Assembly: GCF_036855935.1 (NCBI RefSeq)
Contig: NZ_JASPFK010000001.1
Span: 3,288,501 to 3,352,500, forward strand
Reading direction: 5' to 3'
DNA: 64,000 nt
DNA from: Sphingomonas sp. LR60
GTDB taxonomy: Bacteria; Pseudomonadota; Alphaproteobacteria; Sphingomonadales; Sphingomonadaceae
Shown here: positions 40,606 to 49,676 of the stretch, in pieces
Position numbering within the stretch: the stretch's first letter is position 1
Layout of the letters: each line of letters begins with the position of its first letter
Translations under genes and position numbers: made by a program
The notes under the pieces: generated by a model
The model's input: only the letters and a program-made list of their open reading frames with translations
Told to the model about the DNA's origin: nothing
Databases searched by the model: none

Positions 40606-40660
40606 GGGCACGGCGGCGCACCCCGCCGCAGGGGAGCGCCCGACTAAGCCTCCACTAGCC

Positions 40661-40765
40661 GTCACCCCGGCGAAGGCCGGGGCCCAGTGGGGAAAGCCGA
40701 AGAAACGACGCGCAGCGCGCATCATCAACGTCCCCCAGCTGGACCCCGGCCTTCGCCGGGGTGAC
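40661..40765. repeat. Interspersed repeat, family E
   Basis: GTCACCCCGGCGAAGGCCGGGGCCCAG with the complement CTGGACCCCGGCCTTCGCCGGGGTGAC. With the 11-bp array it fills the 402-bp gap between alr and the next gene; I see no gene there. Confidence 0.88.
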
Positions 40766-40829
40766 AATAGGATCAGGTTCGATCCGGGCGGATCAAACGC
40801 TGGAAAAGATGTAGGACTTCAGGCCGAGG

Positions 40830-41135
40830 CTATCCGCCGATCGCCATGGCCCCGGCCGCCGCGAACCCGGCGATCGCCAATATCCCCAGCACCCGCGCCA
40901 GCGATTCCTTGCGGTAATCCGACAGCCGCGTCTCGTTGAGCCAGTACAGCCCCTCCGGCGTCTTCTCGATCGCGCCGAACGCCACCATCCGCTCGAACAC
41001 GCGCCGATCGAGCCGCGACGTCGGCGTCGGGAACTTGGTCGCGGTCTCCTTCGAGGTCGCGCCTGCCGAGGTGAAATGCCAGGTGACGCGGTTGCGCGCC
41101 TTGGCGATCAGCGCCGCCATGATCGTGCCGGACAT
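40830..41135 (-). CDS. Small winged-helix-like protein with C-terminal membrane segment
   Basis: 101 residues. The N-terminal two thirds resemble a winged-helix (TSAGATSKETATKF, SRLDRRVFERMVAFGAIEKT, EGLYWLNE), and the C terminus has one hydrophobic segment (VLGILAIAGFAAAGAMAIGG). ATG 41135 has AAGGAG five bases upstream. Starts 12 bp after the rnr stop on the same strand, so probably cotranscribed with rnr. Function unknown. Confidence 0.7.
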   Translation of the reverse strand: MSGTIMAALIAKARNRVTWHFTSAGATSKETATKFPTPTSRLDRRVFERMVAFGAIEKTPEGLYWLNETRLSDYRKESLARVLGILAIAGFAAAGAMAIGG

Positions 41136-41147
41136 GCGAACTCCTTC

Positions 41148-43393
41148 TTACTTCTTGCGATTTTGATGACGCAGGTTGCCGGGTCGCCCGCGCCGCTTGA
41201 GCACGCGCGGCGGCTTGACGCCCTTCGCCGGCGCGCGCTCGCGCGACGCACCGCCATAGCGTCCCTCGGGCAGCTCGAAGCGCAGCGCCCCCGACACCGG
41301 ATTGGCCTCGGCGAGCCGCAGCTCCAGCCTTTGCCCCTGCGCATATTCCTCGCCGCTCTGCTCGCCGACCAGCCGCCGCGCCGCCTCGTCGAAGCGGAAA
41401 TATTCGCCGCCCAGATCGCGCACCGGCATCAATCCGTCGCCGCCGATCCCGTAGACCGTCGCGAAGAAGCCGAAATTGGTGACACCGGTGATCCGCACCC
41501 CGACCAATTCGCCGATCCGCTCGGACAGGAAGGCGGCGACGTAGCGGTCGATCGTCTCGCGTTCCGCCTCCATCGCGCGGCGCTCCAGCTTGCTGATCGT
41601 CGTGCCCGCCAGCTCGAACTCCTCGTCGCCGTTCAGCCCGCCCGGCCCCAGCGCATAAGCCGACACCAACGCGCGATGCACCATCAGGTCGGCATAACGG
41701 CGGATCGGCGAAGTGAAGTGCGCATAACTGCCCAGCGACAGCCCGAAGTGCCCGTGATTGGCCGGCGCGTAATAAGCCTGCGTCTGCGACCGGAGGATCT
41801 GCTCCATGATCTCCGGCCGGAACGGCACGTCGCCGATCCGCTCCAGGATGCGGTTGAAGGTTGCCGGCTTGACGACCTGCCCCAACGCGAACGGCACCTC
41901 GAACGTCTCGAGATAGTCCTTCAACGCCACCAGCTTCTCGCGCGCGGGCGCTTCGTGGACGCGGTACATGACCGGCGCCTTCTTCGCCTCCAGCGCCTTG
42001 GCCGCGGCGACATTGGCGGCGATCATGAAGTCCTCGATCAACCGGTGCGCGTCGAGCCGCTCGCGTGGGCTCACCGACATGATCCGCCCCTTCTCGTCGA
42101 GCACCACGCGCCGCTCGGGCAGATCGAGGTCGAGCGGCTCGCGCTTGTCACGCGCCTCCGCCAGCGCGCGCCAACAGTCCCAGAGGTTGGTGAGCGCCGG
42201 CAACAGCCCTTCCCCAACCCCTCCCCGGAGAGGCGGGAGATAGATGCATCAATCAGCGCCTGCGCATCCTCATACGCCACATTCGCCACCACCCGCACCA
42301 CCGCGCGCGTAAACCGCCAGCTCTTGAGCGCCCCCGCCTTCGTCACCTGCAAATGGCACGCCAGCGCCGCGCGATCCTCGCCCGCCTTCAGCGAGCAGAC
42401 ATCCGCCGACAGTACCTCGGGCAGCATCGGCACGACGCGATCGGGGAAATAGACCGAATTGCCGCGCGCCCGCGCCTCGCGATCGATCGCGCTGCCCGGC
42501 CGCACGTAGAAGCTGACATCCGCGATCGCGACGATCGCCTTCCACCCGCCGGCATTGGCGGGATCGTCGTCGGGCGTCGCCCAGACCGCATCGTCATGGT
42601 CGCGCGCATCGGCAGGGTCGATCGCGACGATCGGCAGCGCGGTCAGGTCCTCGCGATCGTCCCCCAGCGGCTGCCGCGCCGCGCGCTCGGCGGCGTCCAG
42701 CGCTTCCTGCGTGAACGTGTCGGGGATGTTATGCTTGTGGATCGCGATCAGCGAGAAGCTGCGCGGTGCGAACGGATCGCCGAGCCGCTGCACCACCTTC
42801 GCCATCACGCGCGGCGGCCGCCCCGCGATCTCGGCGCTGACCAGATCGCCCGCCTCCGCCCCGCCGGCGTCGGACACCGGATATTCGCGGCGCTCCTTCT
42901 TCTCGACGCCCTGCAACCACAAGCGATCGCCCTCGCGACGCAGCACACCGATGACCTGTTCGGAGGCGGGCGCGAGCACCTTCATCGGATGCGCGGTCCA
43001 GCCACCGCCGCTTTCCTCGGTGCGCGCGAGGATCCGCTCGCCGACCCCCAACGCCCCATGCTTACGGTCGCGCACGCGGATGCGCGGGATCGGCACGTCG
43101 GCCTCCCACCGCTCGGGCACGCCCCAGACGTTGCCGCCCTGATCGACGTCGACGATCCGCAGCACCGTCACCTTCGGCAACCCGCCCATCTTGTGGAACG
43201 CGCGACCCGGGGCGGAGTCGATCAGCCCCTCGTCGCCCATGTCCTTGAGCAATGCCTTGAGCGCGATCTTCTGTTGCGCGGAGAGCCCGAAGGCCCGCGC
43301 GATCTCGCGCTTGCCTGCAGGCGTCGCGGAGGAAGTGATGAAATCGAGGATCTGCTCGCGCGTCGGCAGGCCGGGGCTGGGTTTCTTTGGCAC
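41148..43393 (-). CDS. rnr: Ribonuclease R, with repeat-derived insertion and frameshift
   Basis: 3'-5' exoribonuclease of the RNB family, about 748 residues once repaired. From GTG 43393 (VPKKPSPGLPTREQILDFI) the order is a winged-helix start, cold-shock domains, the RNB core (LPIVAIDPADARDHDDAVWA, the acidic catalytic cluster), then after the break RLIEDFMIAANVAAAKALE, FTSPIRRYADLMVHRAL, an S1 domain and a basic tail. The two halves are in different frames; adding one G to a four-G run within 42212-42226 joins IDAS to LPALTNLWDCWRAL through about 12 residues derived from a family A repeat. The frames fit a one-base deletion. Confidence 0.9.
42205..42240. repeat. Family A repeat remnant inside rnr
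   Basis: AGCCCTTCCCCAACCCCTCC then CCGGAGAGGCGGGAGA: one arm of the family A palindrome with the CCCAACCC inner motif, inserted in the region of rnr that encodes the loop between the RNB core and the following segment. Only about 36 bp remain. Confidence 0.7.
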
Positions 43394-43522
43394 GCACGGG
43401 AGATAGGGCGTGCGGGCTGCGAAAGCCATCTTTCCCGGACGTGCCCCGGGGGCTGCTTCTTCGCTGCACCTCGGCTGAAAGCCAGGCCGGCACGCCGTAG
43501 GATGAGCCCGCCCTGCCCCATC

Positions 43523-43614
43523 GTCATCCCCGCGCAGGCGGGGATCCAGAACCTCTGACCTGGCGGCTCTTACGAAGACCTGCGCGTCTGGATTCCCGCC
43601 TCCGCGGGAATGAC
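43523..43614. repeat. Interspersed repeat, family B
   Basis: GTCATCCCCGCGCAGGCGGGGATCCAG with the complement CTGGATTCCCGCCTCCGCGGGAATGAC. Lies between the rnr start and the metallophosphoesterase stop. Confidence 0.88.
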
Positions 43615-43642
43615 GCAAGGGCGCGGGGATGGCGGAAAAGAC

Positions 43643-44419
43643 CTACCGCCCCGCCGCGCTCATCTCGCTGATCGGATACACCGGCTGCGCCGACATCGTC
43701 CGCACCAGCGTCTCGAAGCGATCGCCCTCCACCCGGATCTCGTTGAACGCGGGCGGCGAGTTGCGCGTCCGCTTCGACAGCGTCCCCGCGCCGATCAACC
43801 GCAGCCGCCAGCCATTGCGCTCATACGGCATGTCGAACGGATCGTGGACATGCCCCGACAGCACCGCATGAACGCCGGCATCCGCCAGCGCCGCCAGCGC
43901 GACATCGCCGCGCTTCGTCTTCGCCGTCCCCTGGCTGCCGCCATCGATCAACGGATGGTGCCCGGCGACGAAGATCAGATTGCCGCGCGGCGCCGCCTCG
44001 ACCAGCGCCATCGTCCGCCGCAGCGACCCCGTGCTCACCCGCCCCTTCGACCAGTTCCAGCGCCATTGCGCACGCGCGGTGGTCTTCAGCGGGACGATCG
44101 TGATCCCGTGGATTTCCAGCGGCCGCTCGATCATCTTCTCGACCGCGGCGTAGCGCGAATAGGGTGCGAACAGCCGGCGCAACGGATCCCAATAATAAGG
44201 GATGTCGTGGTTGCCGACCTCCAGCGTCACCGGCACGCCCAGGCTCTTCAGCCAAGCGCCGCCCTCGTCGAACTCGCGCTTGGTCGCGCGCATCGTCAGG
44301 TCGCCGGTCATGATGACCGCATCGGGCTTTTCTTCCGCCACCACATCGCGGAACCACGCGACCGCGACGGGGTCCTCCGCGCCGAAATGAACGTCGCTGA
44401 CGTGGAAAAGCCGGGTCAT
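43643..44419 (-). CDS. Calcineurin-like metallophosphoesterase
   Basis: 258-residue dinuclear metal phosphoesterase. All motifs are in order: LFHVSDVHFG, VIMTGDLTMR, VTLEVGNHD, FVAGHHPL and AVLSGHVHD. Start ATG 44419. It is 57 bp downstream of the DUF1190 lipoprotein gene on the same strand, at the end of that unit. The substrate (nucleotide, phosphoprotein or lipid) is unknown; UDP-diacylglucosamine or cyclic-nucleotide activity is not indicated by any extra motif. Confidence 0.9.
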   Translation of the reverse strand: MTRLFHVSDVHFGAEDPVAVAWFRDVVAEEKPDAVIMTGDLTMRATKREFDEGGAWLKSLGVPVTLEVGNHDIPYYWDPLRRLFAPYSRYAAVEKMIERPLEIHGITIVPLKTTARAQWRWNWSKGRVSTGSLRRTMALVEAAPRGNLIFVAGHHPLIDGGSQGTAKTKRGDVALAALADAGVHAVLSGHVHDPFDMPYERNGWRLRLIGAGTLSKRTRNSPPAFNEIRVEGDRFETLVRTMSAQPVYPISEMSAAGR

Positions 44420-44476
44420 CCCTGTCCTTTTATCGGTTATCCCACCGGCGAACGCGCGACGCGCCGATCGGCTGCG

Positions 44477-45103
44477 TCAGCCCCCAAACGAGCGGCCGCC
44501 GCCCCAGCCGCCGCTTGATCGCGCCGAGACGCGCCCACCGAACCCGCCGCGCGACACCACCGAGCTGCGCGTCTGGATGCGCTGCGTGGTGATCGGCGCG
44601 GTGACCGCGCGCGATCCGACCTGATAATTATACCCGCGTCCGCCATAGCCGCCGCCGTACAGCCACGCGCCCGACGGCGTGTACCAGCTGCCGTCGCGCC
44701 GGTTCTGGTACAGGCCGTTGTAGCGATAGCCGGACCCGTTCAGCAGCCGCCCGATCATGAACCCGGTCAACAGCGGCACGAAGAAGCTCTGCCCGCCCTC
44801 GTTGCGTGCCAGGCATTGCCCGGACCCGAACTGATCCTCGCACAGGCTCTTCTCGTCGAAGCGCGGCGCGGCCTTGCCGTCGGTGTTCGCGGCTTCCTTG
44901 GCGGCATTCTCGCACGTCACCTTGGCGAACGCGCCGCTCGCGACGCATTCGTCGACGGTCTTGAACGCCGACACCTCGGTGGGCGGGCCGAACTGCTGCT
45001 GGTCGGGGGTGCCGTCGCACCCGGACAGCATCGCCAGCGCCCCGGCGGCGGTCAGCCCGGCGGCGGCGGAGCGCTTGCGGCGGGTCGGAAGGGAATCGGT
45101 CAT
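44477..45103 (-). CDS. DUF1190 (YgiB/YjfM-like) lipoprotein
   Basis: 208 residues. A lipobox LSGC places the lipidated Cys at residue 29. The DUF1190 core follows (SAFKTVDECVASGAFAKV, CEDQFGSGQCLARNEGGQSF, FVPLLTGFMIGRLL), then Tyr/Gly-rich NGLYQNRRDGSWYT and a Gly/Ser/Arg-rich end. Four or more cysteines suggest disulfides in the periplasm. It starts 10 bp after the DUF350 stop, so it is cotranscribed. Part of the yjfIJKLMC-type module. Confidence 0.9.
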   Translation of the reverse strand: MTDSLPTRRKRSAAAGLTAAGALAMLSGCDGTPDQQQFGPPTEVSAFKTVDECVASGAFAKVTCENAAKEAANTDGKAAPRFDEKSLCEDQFGSGQCLARNEGGQSFFVPLLTGFMIGRLLNGSGYRYNGLYQNRRDGSWYTPSGAWLYGGGYGGRGYNYQVGSRAVTAPITTQRIQTRSSVVSRGGFGGRVSARSSGGWGGGRSFGG

Positions 45104-45113
45104 CGCGTCGACC

Positions 45114-45527
45114 TCAATAGCTCATGCAGGCGGCGTTGAGCAGCCCGACCGCGATCGACGTCGCCGCCATATACACCGCGCTCGCGACATTGCCGGTTTC
45201 GATCCGCGCCACCAGATCGCGGATCACGATACGCCGCACCACCAGCGACGCCACCACCTGGATCACGCCGGCCAGCACGCCCCATGCCACGAATTCCAAC
45301 GGGTTGGCGGTCACCTCCAGCGCAGAGGCCAGCGGCAGCGCGAAGCCGACGATCGCCCCGCCGAAGGTAATCGCGGCGGCCATATTCCCCTCCGCGACCA
45401 GCCGCCGTTCGTCATAGGGCGTCGAGACCTGATACAGCCACTTGAAGATCGCGAGGAACAGGCACGCGATCGCAAAAGCGATCAGGAAATGCCCGGCCCC
45501 GAACAGAAATGCCGTCGTATCGAACAT
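45114..45527 (-). CDS. DUF350 (YjfL-like) membrane protein
   Basis: 137 residues with four predicted TM segments: about 8-27 (LFGAGHFLIAFAIACLFLAI), 50-70, 80-97 and 115-135. The conserved MAAAITFGGAIVGFALPLAS segment is diagnostic. Inner-membrane partner of the DUF1190 and ATP-grasp proteins of this module. The DUF2491 gene lies 363 bp upstream, across several repeats. Confidence 0.92.
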   Translation of the reverse strand: MFDTTAFLFGAGHFLIAFAIACLFLAIFKWLYQVSTPYDERRLVAEGNMAAAITFGGAIVGFALPLASALEVTANPLEFVAWGVLAGVIQVVASLVVRRIVIRDLVARIETGNVASAVYMAATSIAVGLLNAACMSY

Positions 45528-45567
45528 GCGTGCTCCCCTTTTCTATTCGATCGGCGGTCCTTCTCCC

Positions 45568-45597
45568 CGTCATCCCGGACTTGATCCGGGATGACGG
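45568..45597. repeat. Family D minimal repeat (perfect hairpin)
   Basis: CGTCATCCCGGACTTGATCCGGGATGACG: arms CGTCATCCCGGA and TCCGGGATGACG. Matches the left arm of the copy at 4031-4114. It is in the 363-bp gap between DUF350 and DUF2491 genes, which holds this, 45666-45743 and 45818-45845 and no gene. Confidence 0.85.
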
Positions 45598-45665
45598 CGA
45601 AGAGGTCGTCCGTCACCGAGCCCTGAATGTCGACCAAGTCTAGAGCATGAGCGCGCCCCCGAAAC

Positions 45666-45743
45666 CGTCATTGCGAGCGTAGCGAAGCAATCCAGGGCGC
45701 CCTTGTCCGACACTGGATTGCTTCGCTCCGCTCGCAATGACGG
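45666..45743. repeat. Interspersed repeat, family C
   Basis: CGTCATTGCGAGCGTAGCGAAGCAATCCAG with the complement CTGGATTGCTTCGCTCCGCTCGCAATGACG. Same family as 7272-7348. Confidence 0.88.
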
Positions 45744-45817
45744 CTGACTCCAGCCCCATCCCCTTGCCAGCCACCAAACCGTCAAACCAACAAGCGGCAA
45801 ACCCGAGCCCCCGCCCC

Positions 45818-45845
45818 GTTCGTGCTGAGCCTGTCGAAGCACGTG
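45818..45845. repeat. Short interspersed repeat, family F
   Basis: GTTCGTGCTGAGCCTGTCGAAGCACGTG, 27 of 28 bases as in the copy at 37601-37629. Confidence 0.75.
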
Positions 45846-45890
45846 CGTCACCCACAACGCCCGAAGCACGCCCTGCAACACCACCACCCG

Positions 45891-46531
45891 CTACGCACTG
45901 AACTCCGCCGGCGACAACGGCAGCCCGATCATGATGTCGTGCGTCGTATCGCCCCCTCCGGCCGCGCCGACAGCGCAAGCAGCAGCTCCTGCCCTTCCGG
46001 CGCCAGATCGCGGACATAGAGCATACATTGCTGGCGGATCTGCTTCACCGGGTCGCCGTCGCGTTCGTAATAGAGCGCTTCCCACAATTGCACCGGCGGC
46101 TGGACGCGCTCGTCGCCATCGTACCAGAAACGGCGGAAGGGTGGCAGCCCGGCCTCGTTCCACACCGGCTGGCTCAGCCGGTCGCGGAACGCCGCATCGT
46201 CCCACCCGCCGGTCGCATAGGTCGAGGACCATGGCCGGAACAGCGTGAAGTCATCGGCGTCCAAGCCGTCCGGCTGCTGGCTGACCGCCTGCAGCATCAA
46301 CTCGTCGTCGGTGTAGAAACGGTGGACATAGCCCCCGCCGTCGTCGAGCTTGATGATCCCCTGCGCGGTGATCTCCAGCGTGTCGCGGTCGAGCGTGAAG
46401 GTGCCGCCCGCCAGCCGCCGCCACGCCAGCGCGTCGAGCCGCACCATCCGGCCGATCGTCACGTCGCGCACCACCGCCACCGCGCTGCGCGCGTCGTCGC
46501 GTCCGCCGCCGAACAGGCTGCCGAAGATCAT
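45891..46531 (-). CDS. DUF2491 (YjfK-like) protein, frameshifted at the C terminus
   Basis: About 213 residues when repaired. The N terminus MIFGSLFGGGRDDARSA precedes the DUF2491 body (LDALAWRRLAGGTFTLDRDT, IIKLDDGGGYVHRFYTDDE, FWYDGDERVQPPVQLWEALY). One G is missing from the five-G run at 45952-45956; adding it replaces the tail RRTTS by GGDTTHDIMIGLPLSPAEF and moves the stop to 45891-45893. Soluble, unknown function, consistently linked with DUF350, DUF1190, PspA and ATP-grasp genes. Divergent from the DUF2170 gene with an 88-bp shared promoter region. Confidence 0.88.
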
Positions 46532-46619
46532 GTCGCGCGCATTCCCGTAAGCCCATTCACCTTGCCAAAGGCTGCGGGCTTATGCTTGGAGTGTCAAGCA
46601 TACCGAGAGGACGAAGAGC

Positions 46620-47045
46620 GTGGACGATACGGCACGGGTATGGACGATCGGGCGACTGGCCGAGGCGCTGGGCGCCGGCGACCATGCCGCGGAACTGAGC
46701 GTCGAGCGCGTCGGCGACGTGCTGCGCGTCACGATGCACGACCACGGCGACCTTGCGGTGTTCCTGAGCGTCGCAGGCGAACAGATCGTCGTCTCCAGCC
46801 TGTTGTGGCCGGTCGACGAGATGGACGACGACGCCGCCTTCAACCACTTCCTGCTCAAGGCGCAGAAGCTGGTGCCCTTGTCCAATTTCGCGATCACCGA
46901 GGTCGACGGGCGTGAATATTACGAGCTGATCGGCGAGCTTTCGATCGAGTCGACGCTGCGCACGATCCTGATCGAACTGCGCGTGCTGGCGCACAACGCG
47001 CTGGATGCCGCGGCCGATCTGCGCCACGCCTTCGCCGCTGCCTGA
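46620..47045 (+). CDS. DUF2170 (YjfI-like) protein
   Basis: 141 residues. The fold-like pattern is VERVGDVLRVTMHDHGDLAV, FLSVAGEQIVVSSLLWPVDE, FNHFLLKAQKLVPLSNFAIT and YYELIGELS, typical of the DUF2170 family. Start GTG 46620 (VDDTARVWTI). It leads the plus-strand half of the module and is followed 14 bp later by the PspA-like gene. Unknown biochemical role. Confidence 0.9.
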   Translation: MDDTARVWTIGRLAEALGAGDHAAELSVERVGDVLRVTMHDHGDLAVFLSVAGEQIVVSSLLWPVDEMDDDAAFNHFLLKAQKLVPLSNFAITEVDGREYYELIGELSIESTLRTILIELRVLAHNALDAAADLRHAFAAA

Positions 47046-47058
47046 GGAATACTGACCG

Positions 47059-47799
47059 ATGTCGATGTGGAAGCAATTCGTCACGCTGATCCGCGGCTCC
47101 GCGCATGAGGCTGGCCAGTCGGTGGTCGACGCGCGCGCGCTGACGATCCTCGACCAGCAGCTCCGCGATGCCGGGACCGCGCAGGCCAAGGCGCGCGACG
47201 ATCTCGCGACCGTCACCGCCAAGCGCCGGCTGATCGAAAAGGATATCGAGCAGCTCTCGGCACAGCGCGACAAGTACGAAGCCTCCGCCCGCGCCGCGAT
47301 GGGGCGTGGCGACATGGACCTCGCCCGCGAGGTTGCCGAGCGGCTCGCGCAGATCGAGCGTGAGCTGAACGCCAAGACGCCGCAGGTCGCCGACATGCGT
47401 GGCGCCGAGGACCGGATGCGCGGGATCATCAAGCAGGGCGACGGCAAGATCGAGGCGCTGCGCCGCGAGGTCGACGTCGTCCGCGCCAACGAGAGCGTCC
47501 AGCAGGCGCAGGCGCAGATCGCCAGCAACACGCACGGCGCACAGTCGCAGCTCGGCTCCGCCGCCGACAGTCTCGCGCGGCTCAAGGAGCGGCAGGCGGT
47601 GCGCGAGGAGAAGTTCCGCGCCTCGGCCGAGCTGGAGGACATGCGCACCGGCGCCGACCTCGACGCCAAGCTGGAGCGCGCGGGATTGTTGCCGGGCGCG
47701 TCGAGCGCCGACGACATCCTCGCCCGCCTGTCCGCCCCGCGCGATGGCGGCGAGGCACGGCGCGAGGTCGGGCGGCTCGACGACAAGTCCGGCGGCTGA
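47059..47799 (+). CDS. PspA/IM30 (ESCRT-III-like) family protein
   Basis: 246 residues, almost all helical coiled coil (KARDDLATVTAKRRLIEKDI, EVAERLAQIERELNAKTPQV, ARLKERQAVREEKFRAS). Start ATG 47059 (MSMWKQFVTLIRGSAHE), where the amphipathic N-terminal helix should contact membrane. Corresponds to E. coli YjfJ rather than canonical PspA because of its partners; no PspF-type regulator is nearby. Expected to form membrane-bound polymers in envelope stress. Confidence 0.92.
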   Translation: MSMWKQFVTLIRGSAHEAGQSVVDARALTILDQQLRDAGTAQAKARDDLATVTAKRRLIEKDIEQLSAQRDKYEASARAAMGRGDMDLAREVAERLAQIERELNAKTPQVADMRGAEDRMRGIIKQGDGKIEALRREVDVVRANESVQQAQAQIASNTHGAQSQLGSAADSLARLKERQAVREEKFRASAELEDMRTGADLDAKLERAGLLPGASSADDILARLSAPRDGGEARREVGRLDDKSGG

Positions 47800-47805
47800 C
47801 ACCCG

Positions 47806-48971
47806 GTGGAGCGGACCGTCATCGGTGAGCGTGCCGGGTGGGAGGAGACCGCCCGCGCGATGGGTTTCACCTTCCATCACATGGATGGTCAGCGTTACTG
47901 GGACGAACGCGCTTATTACCGCTTCTCGCTCGACGAAATCGAGGCCGGCATCGAGACGCCGAGCGCAGAGCTGCACTATTTTTGCCTCGATCTTGTCACC
48001 GAGGTGGTCGGAAGCGACACGCTGATGCACCGGCTCGCGATCCCGGACGCGATGCGCGACGTGGTCGCCGCGTCGTGGAAGGCGAACGCGCCCTCGCTCT
48101 ATGGTCGCTTCGACTTCGCCTATGACGGCACTGGTCCGGCCAAGCTGCTGGAATATAACGCCGACACCCCGACGAGCATCTACGAGACCGCGCTGTTCCA
48201 GTGGCAGTGGCTCGAAGACCGCATCGCCGACGGCACCCTCCCCCGGACGCCGACCAATACAATCGCCTCCACGACGCGCTGGTCGCCCGCTTCGACGCGC
48301 TGCTAACCCCTGGAAGTACCTTGCATTTCGCGAGCGTCGCCGATCATGAGGAAGACCGGCAGACGGTCCGCTACCTCGAGGATACCGCGCGTCAGGCAGG
48401 GCTCGACCCGGCGTTCGTCGCGATCGACCGGATCGGCGTCGACGAGGACGGCCAGTTCGTCGACGAGGAAAGCGTTCTGATCGCTGCGCTTTTCAAGCTG
48501 TACCCTTGGGAGGACATGCTGCGTGAGCCTTATGCCGCGCACCTGCCCGCGACCAAGACGATGTTCCTCGAACCGGCATGGAAGGCGATCCTCTCGAACA
48601 AAGGGATGCTCCCGCTGCTCTGGGAACGCCACCGCGGCCACCCCAATTTGCTCCCCGCCGCCTTCGCCGACGATGCCGTCGGCGCGGCGGCGATCGGCGA
48701 GCGCTTCGTCCGCAAACCCCTGTTTTCACGCGAAGGCTGGGACATCGAACTCCACGACGGCAGCGCGGAGGATCGCGGTCCGGAAGGCGGCTACGGCGAG
48801 GAAGGTCACATCGTCCAGGCGCTCAGCCCGCTGCCGGTCTTCGACGGGCAACATGCGGTGATCGGCTCGTGGATCGTCGGCGACGAGCCGGTCGCGATGT
48901 CGATCCGCGAGGACGACGGCCCGATCACCCGCGACCTCGCCCGCTTCGTCCCGCACGCGATCGTCGGCTAA
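47806..48971 (+). CDS. Glutathionylspermidine synthase-like ATP-grasp ligase (YgiC/YjfC type), frameshifted
   Basis: About 388 residues when repaired, the normal length of synthetase-only members. The N-terminal GWEETARAMGFTFHHMDGQR and FDFAYDGTGPAKLLEYNADT, then after the break LFKLYPWEDMLREPYAAHLP, FLEPAWKAILSNKGMLPLLW, RKPLFSREGWDIEL and SWIVGDEPVAMSIRED match the ATP-grasp GSP-synthase fold. There is no amidase domain. A C is missing from the five-C run at 48240-48244; restoring it joins DGTLP to PDADQYNRLHDALV. It probably ligates an amine to a carboxyl group of an unknown peptide. Start GTG 47806, seven bases after pspA-like stop. Confidence 0.88.
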
Positions 48972-48986
48972 GACCGCCCGTTAGGC

Positions 48987-49076
48987 GTCACCCCGGCGAA
49001 GACCGGGGCCCAGCCGGGAAGGCCGTTGTTACAATGCGCTGGGCGTCGTCACCTACCTTCCGCAGGTAAGGTGACG
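48987..49076. repeat. Interspersed repeat, family E, diverged right end
   Basis: GTCACCCCGGCGAAGACCGGGGCCCAG at the left. The right end GTCACCTACCTTCCGCAGGTAAGGTGAC is itself an inverted repeat. It follows the ATP-grasp stop by 15 bp and may act as its transcript end. Confidence 0.75.
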
Positions 49077-49084
49077 CCCAAAAC

Positions 49085-49507
49085 CTACATCGCCGCCACC
49101 CCACGACTGTCGCTGACCTCCAGCCAATATCCATCCGGATCCTGCGTGTAGATCTGTCGCACGCCATCGAACCGCGTCTGCATCGTCCGCGACTTGCCCG
49201 CCAGATCGGTCCACGGCCGCTTGTGCGCGTCGAGCCACACGGTTACGCTCGCCAGATCGTCAACGTGGATCGCGACGTGCTCGTTGATATTCGAAGGCTT
49301 GGGCGCGGTCCGGCCGTCGAGGATGTGCATCGCGAAGCCGTTTCCGAGATCGATCCAGCGCCGGTTGGGCAGCGGCTGCTTGATGAGCTGCAGCCCGAAC
49401 GCCTCGTGGTAGAAGGTCGCGCTGCGATCGATGTCCGACGCCTGGATCGCGACATGCTCACCCTGCGCGGCGGCAGCGAGAACAAACAGGGCAGATAACA
49501 ACGACAT
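49085..49507 (-). CDS. Exported VOC/glyoxalase-fold protein
   Basis: 140 residues, signal peptide MSLLSALFVLAAAAQG. A single glyoxalase/VOC module follows (HVAIQASDIDRSATFYHEAF, FAMHILDGR, HVAIHVDDLASVTVWLDAH, YTQDPDGYWLEVSD), with metal-type His and Glu positions visible. Periplasmic VOC proteins of this type are of unknown substrate. ATG 49507. Confidence 0.88.
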   Translation of the reverse strand: MSLLSALFVLAAAAQGEHVAIQASDIDRSATFYHEAFGLQLIKQPLPNRRWIDLGNGFAMHILDGRTAPKPSNINEHVAIHVDDLASVTVWLDAHKRPWTDLAGKSRTMQTRFDGVRQIYTQDPDGYWLEVSDSRGVAAM

Positions 49508-49676
49508 CGGTAACGCGCTCCGGCAGAAATCAGGTCAGCCACGCTACCGCATTTCGCGCCGTACGCCAGCGCGACGTTGGTCTGTCCTACACGCTCCAGC
49601 ATCCGGCATGACGACCGCATGATGCCGCCGTTCGTCCGTCGCCGTTACCCCGCCAGCGTCTCAACATTCGCAACAT

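Noticed and set aside
40352..40621. A minus-strand 89-residue frame upstream of alr
   Set aside because: It only translates the 11-bp array and the alr leader, giving periodic Ser/Pro/His-rich sequence.
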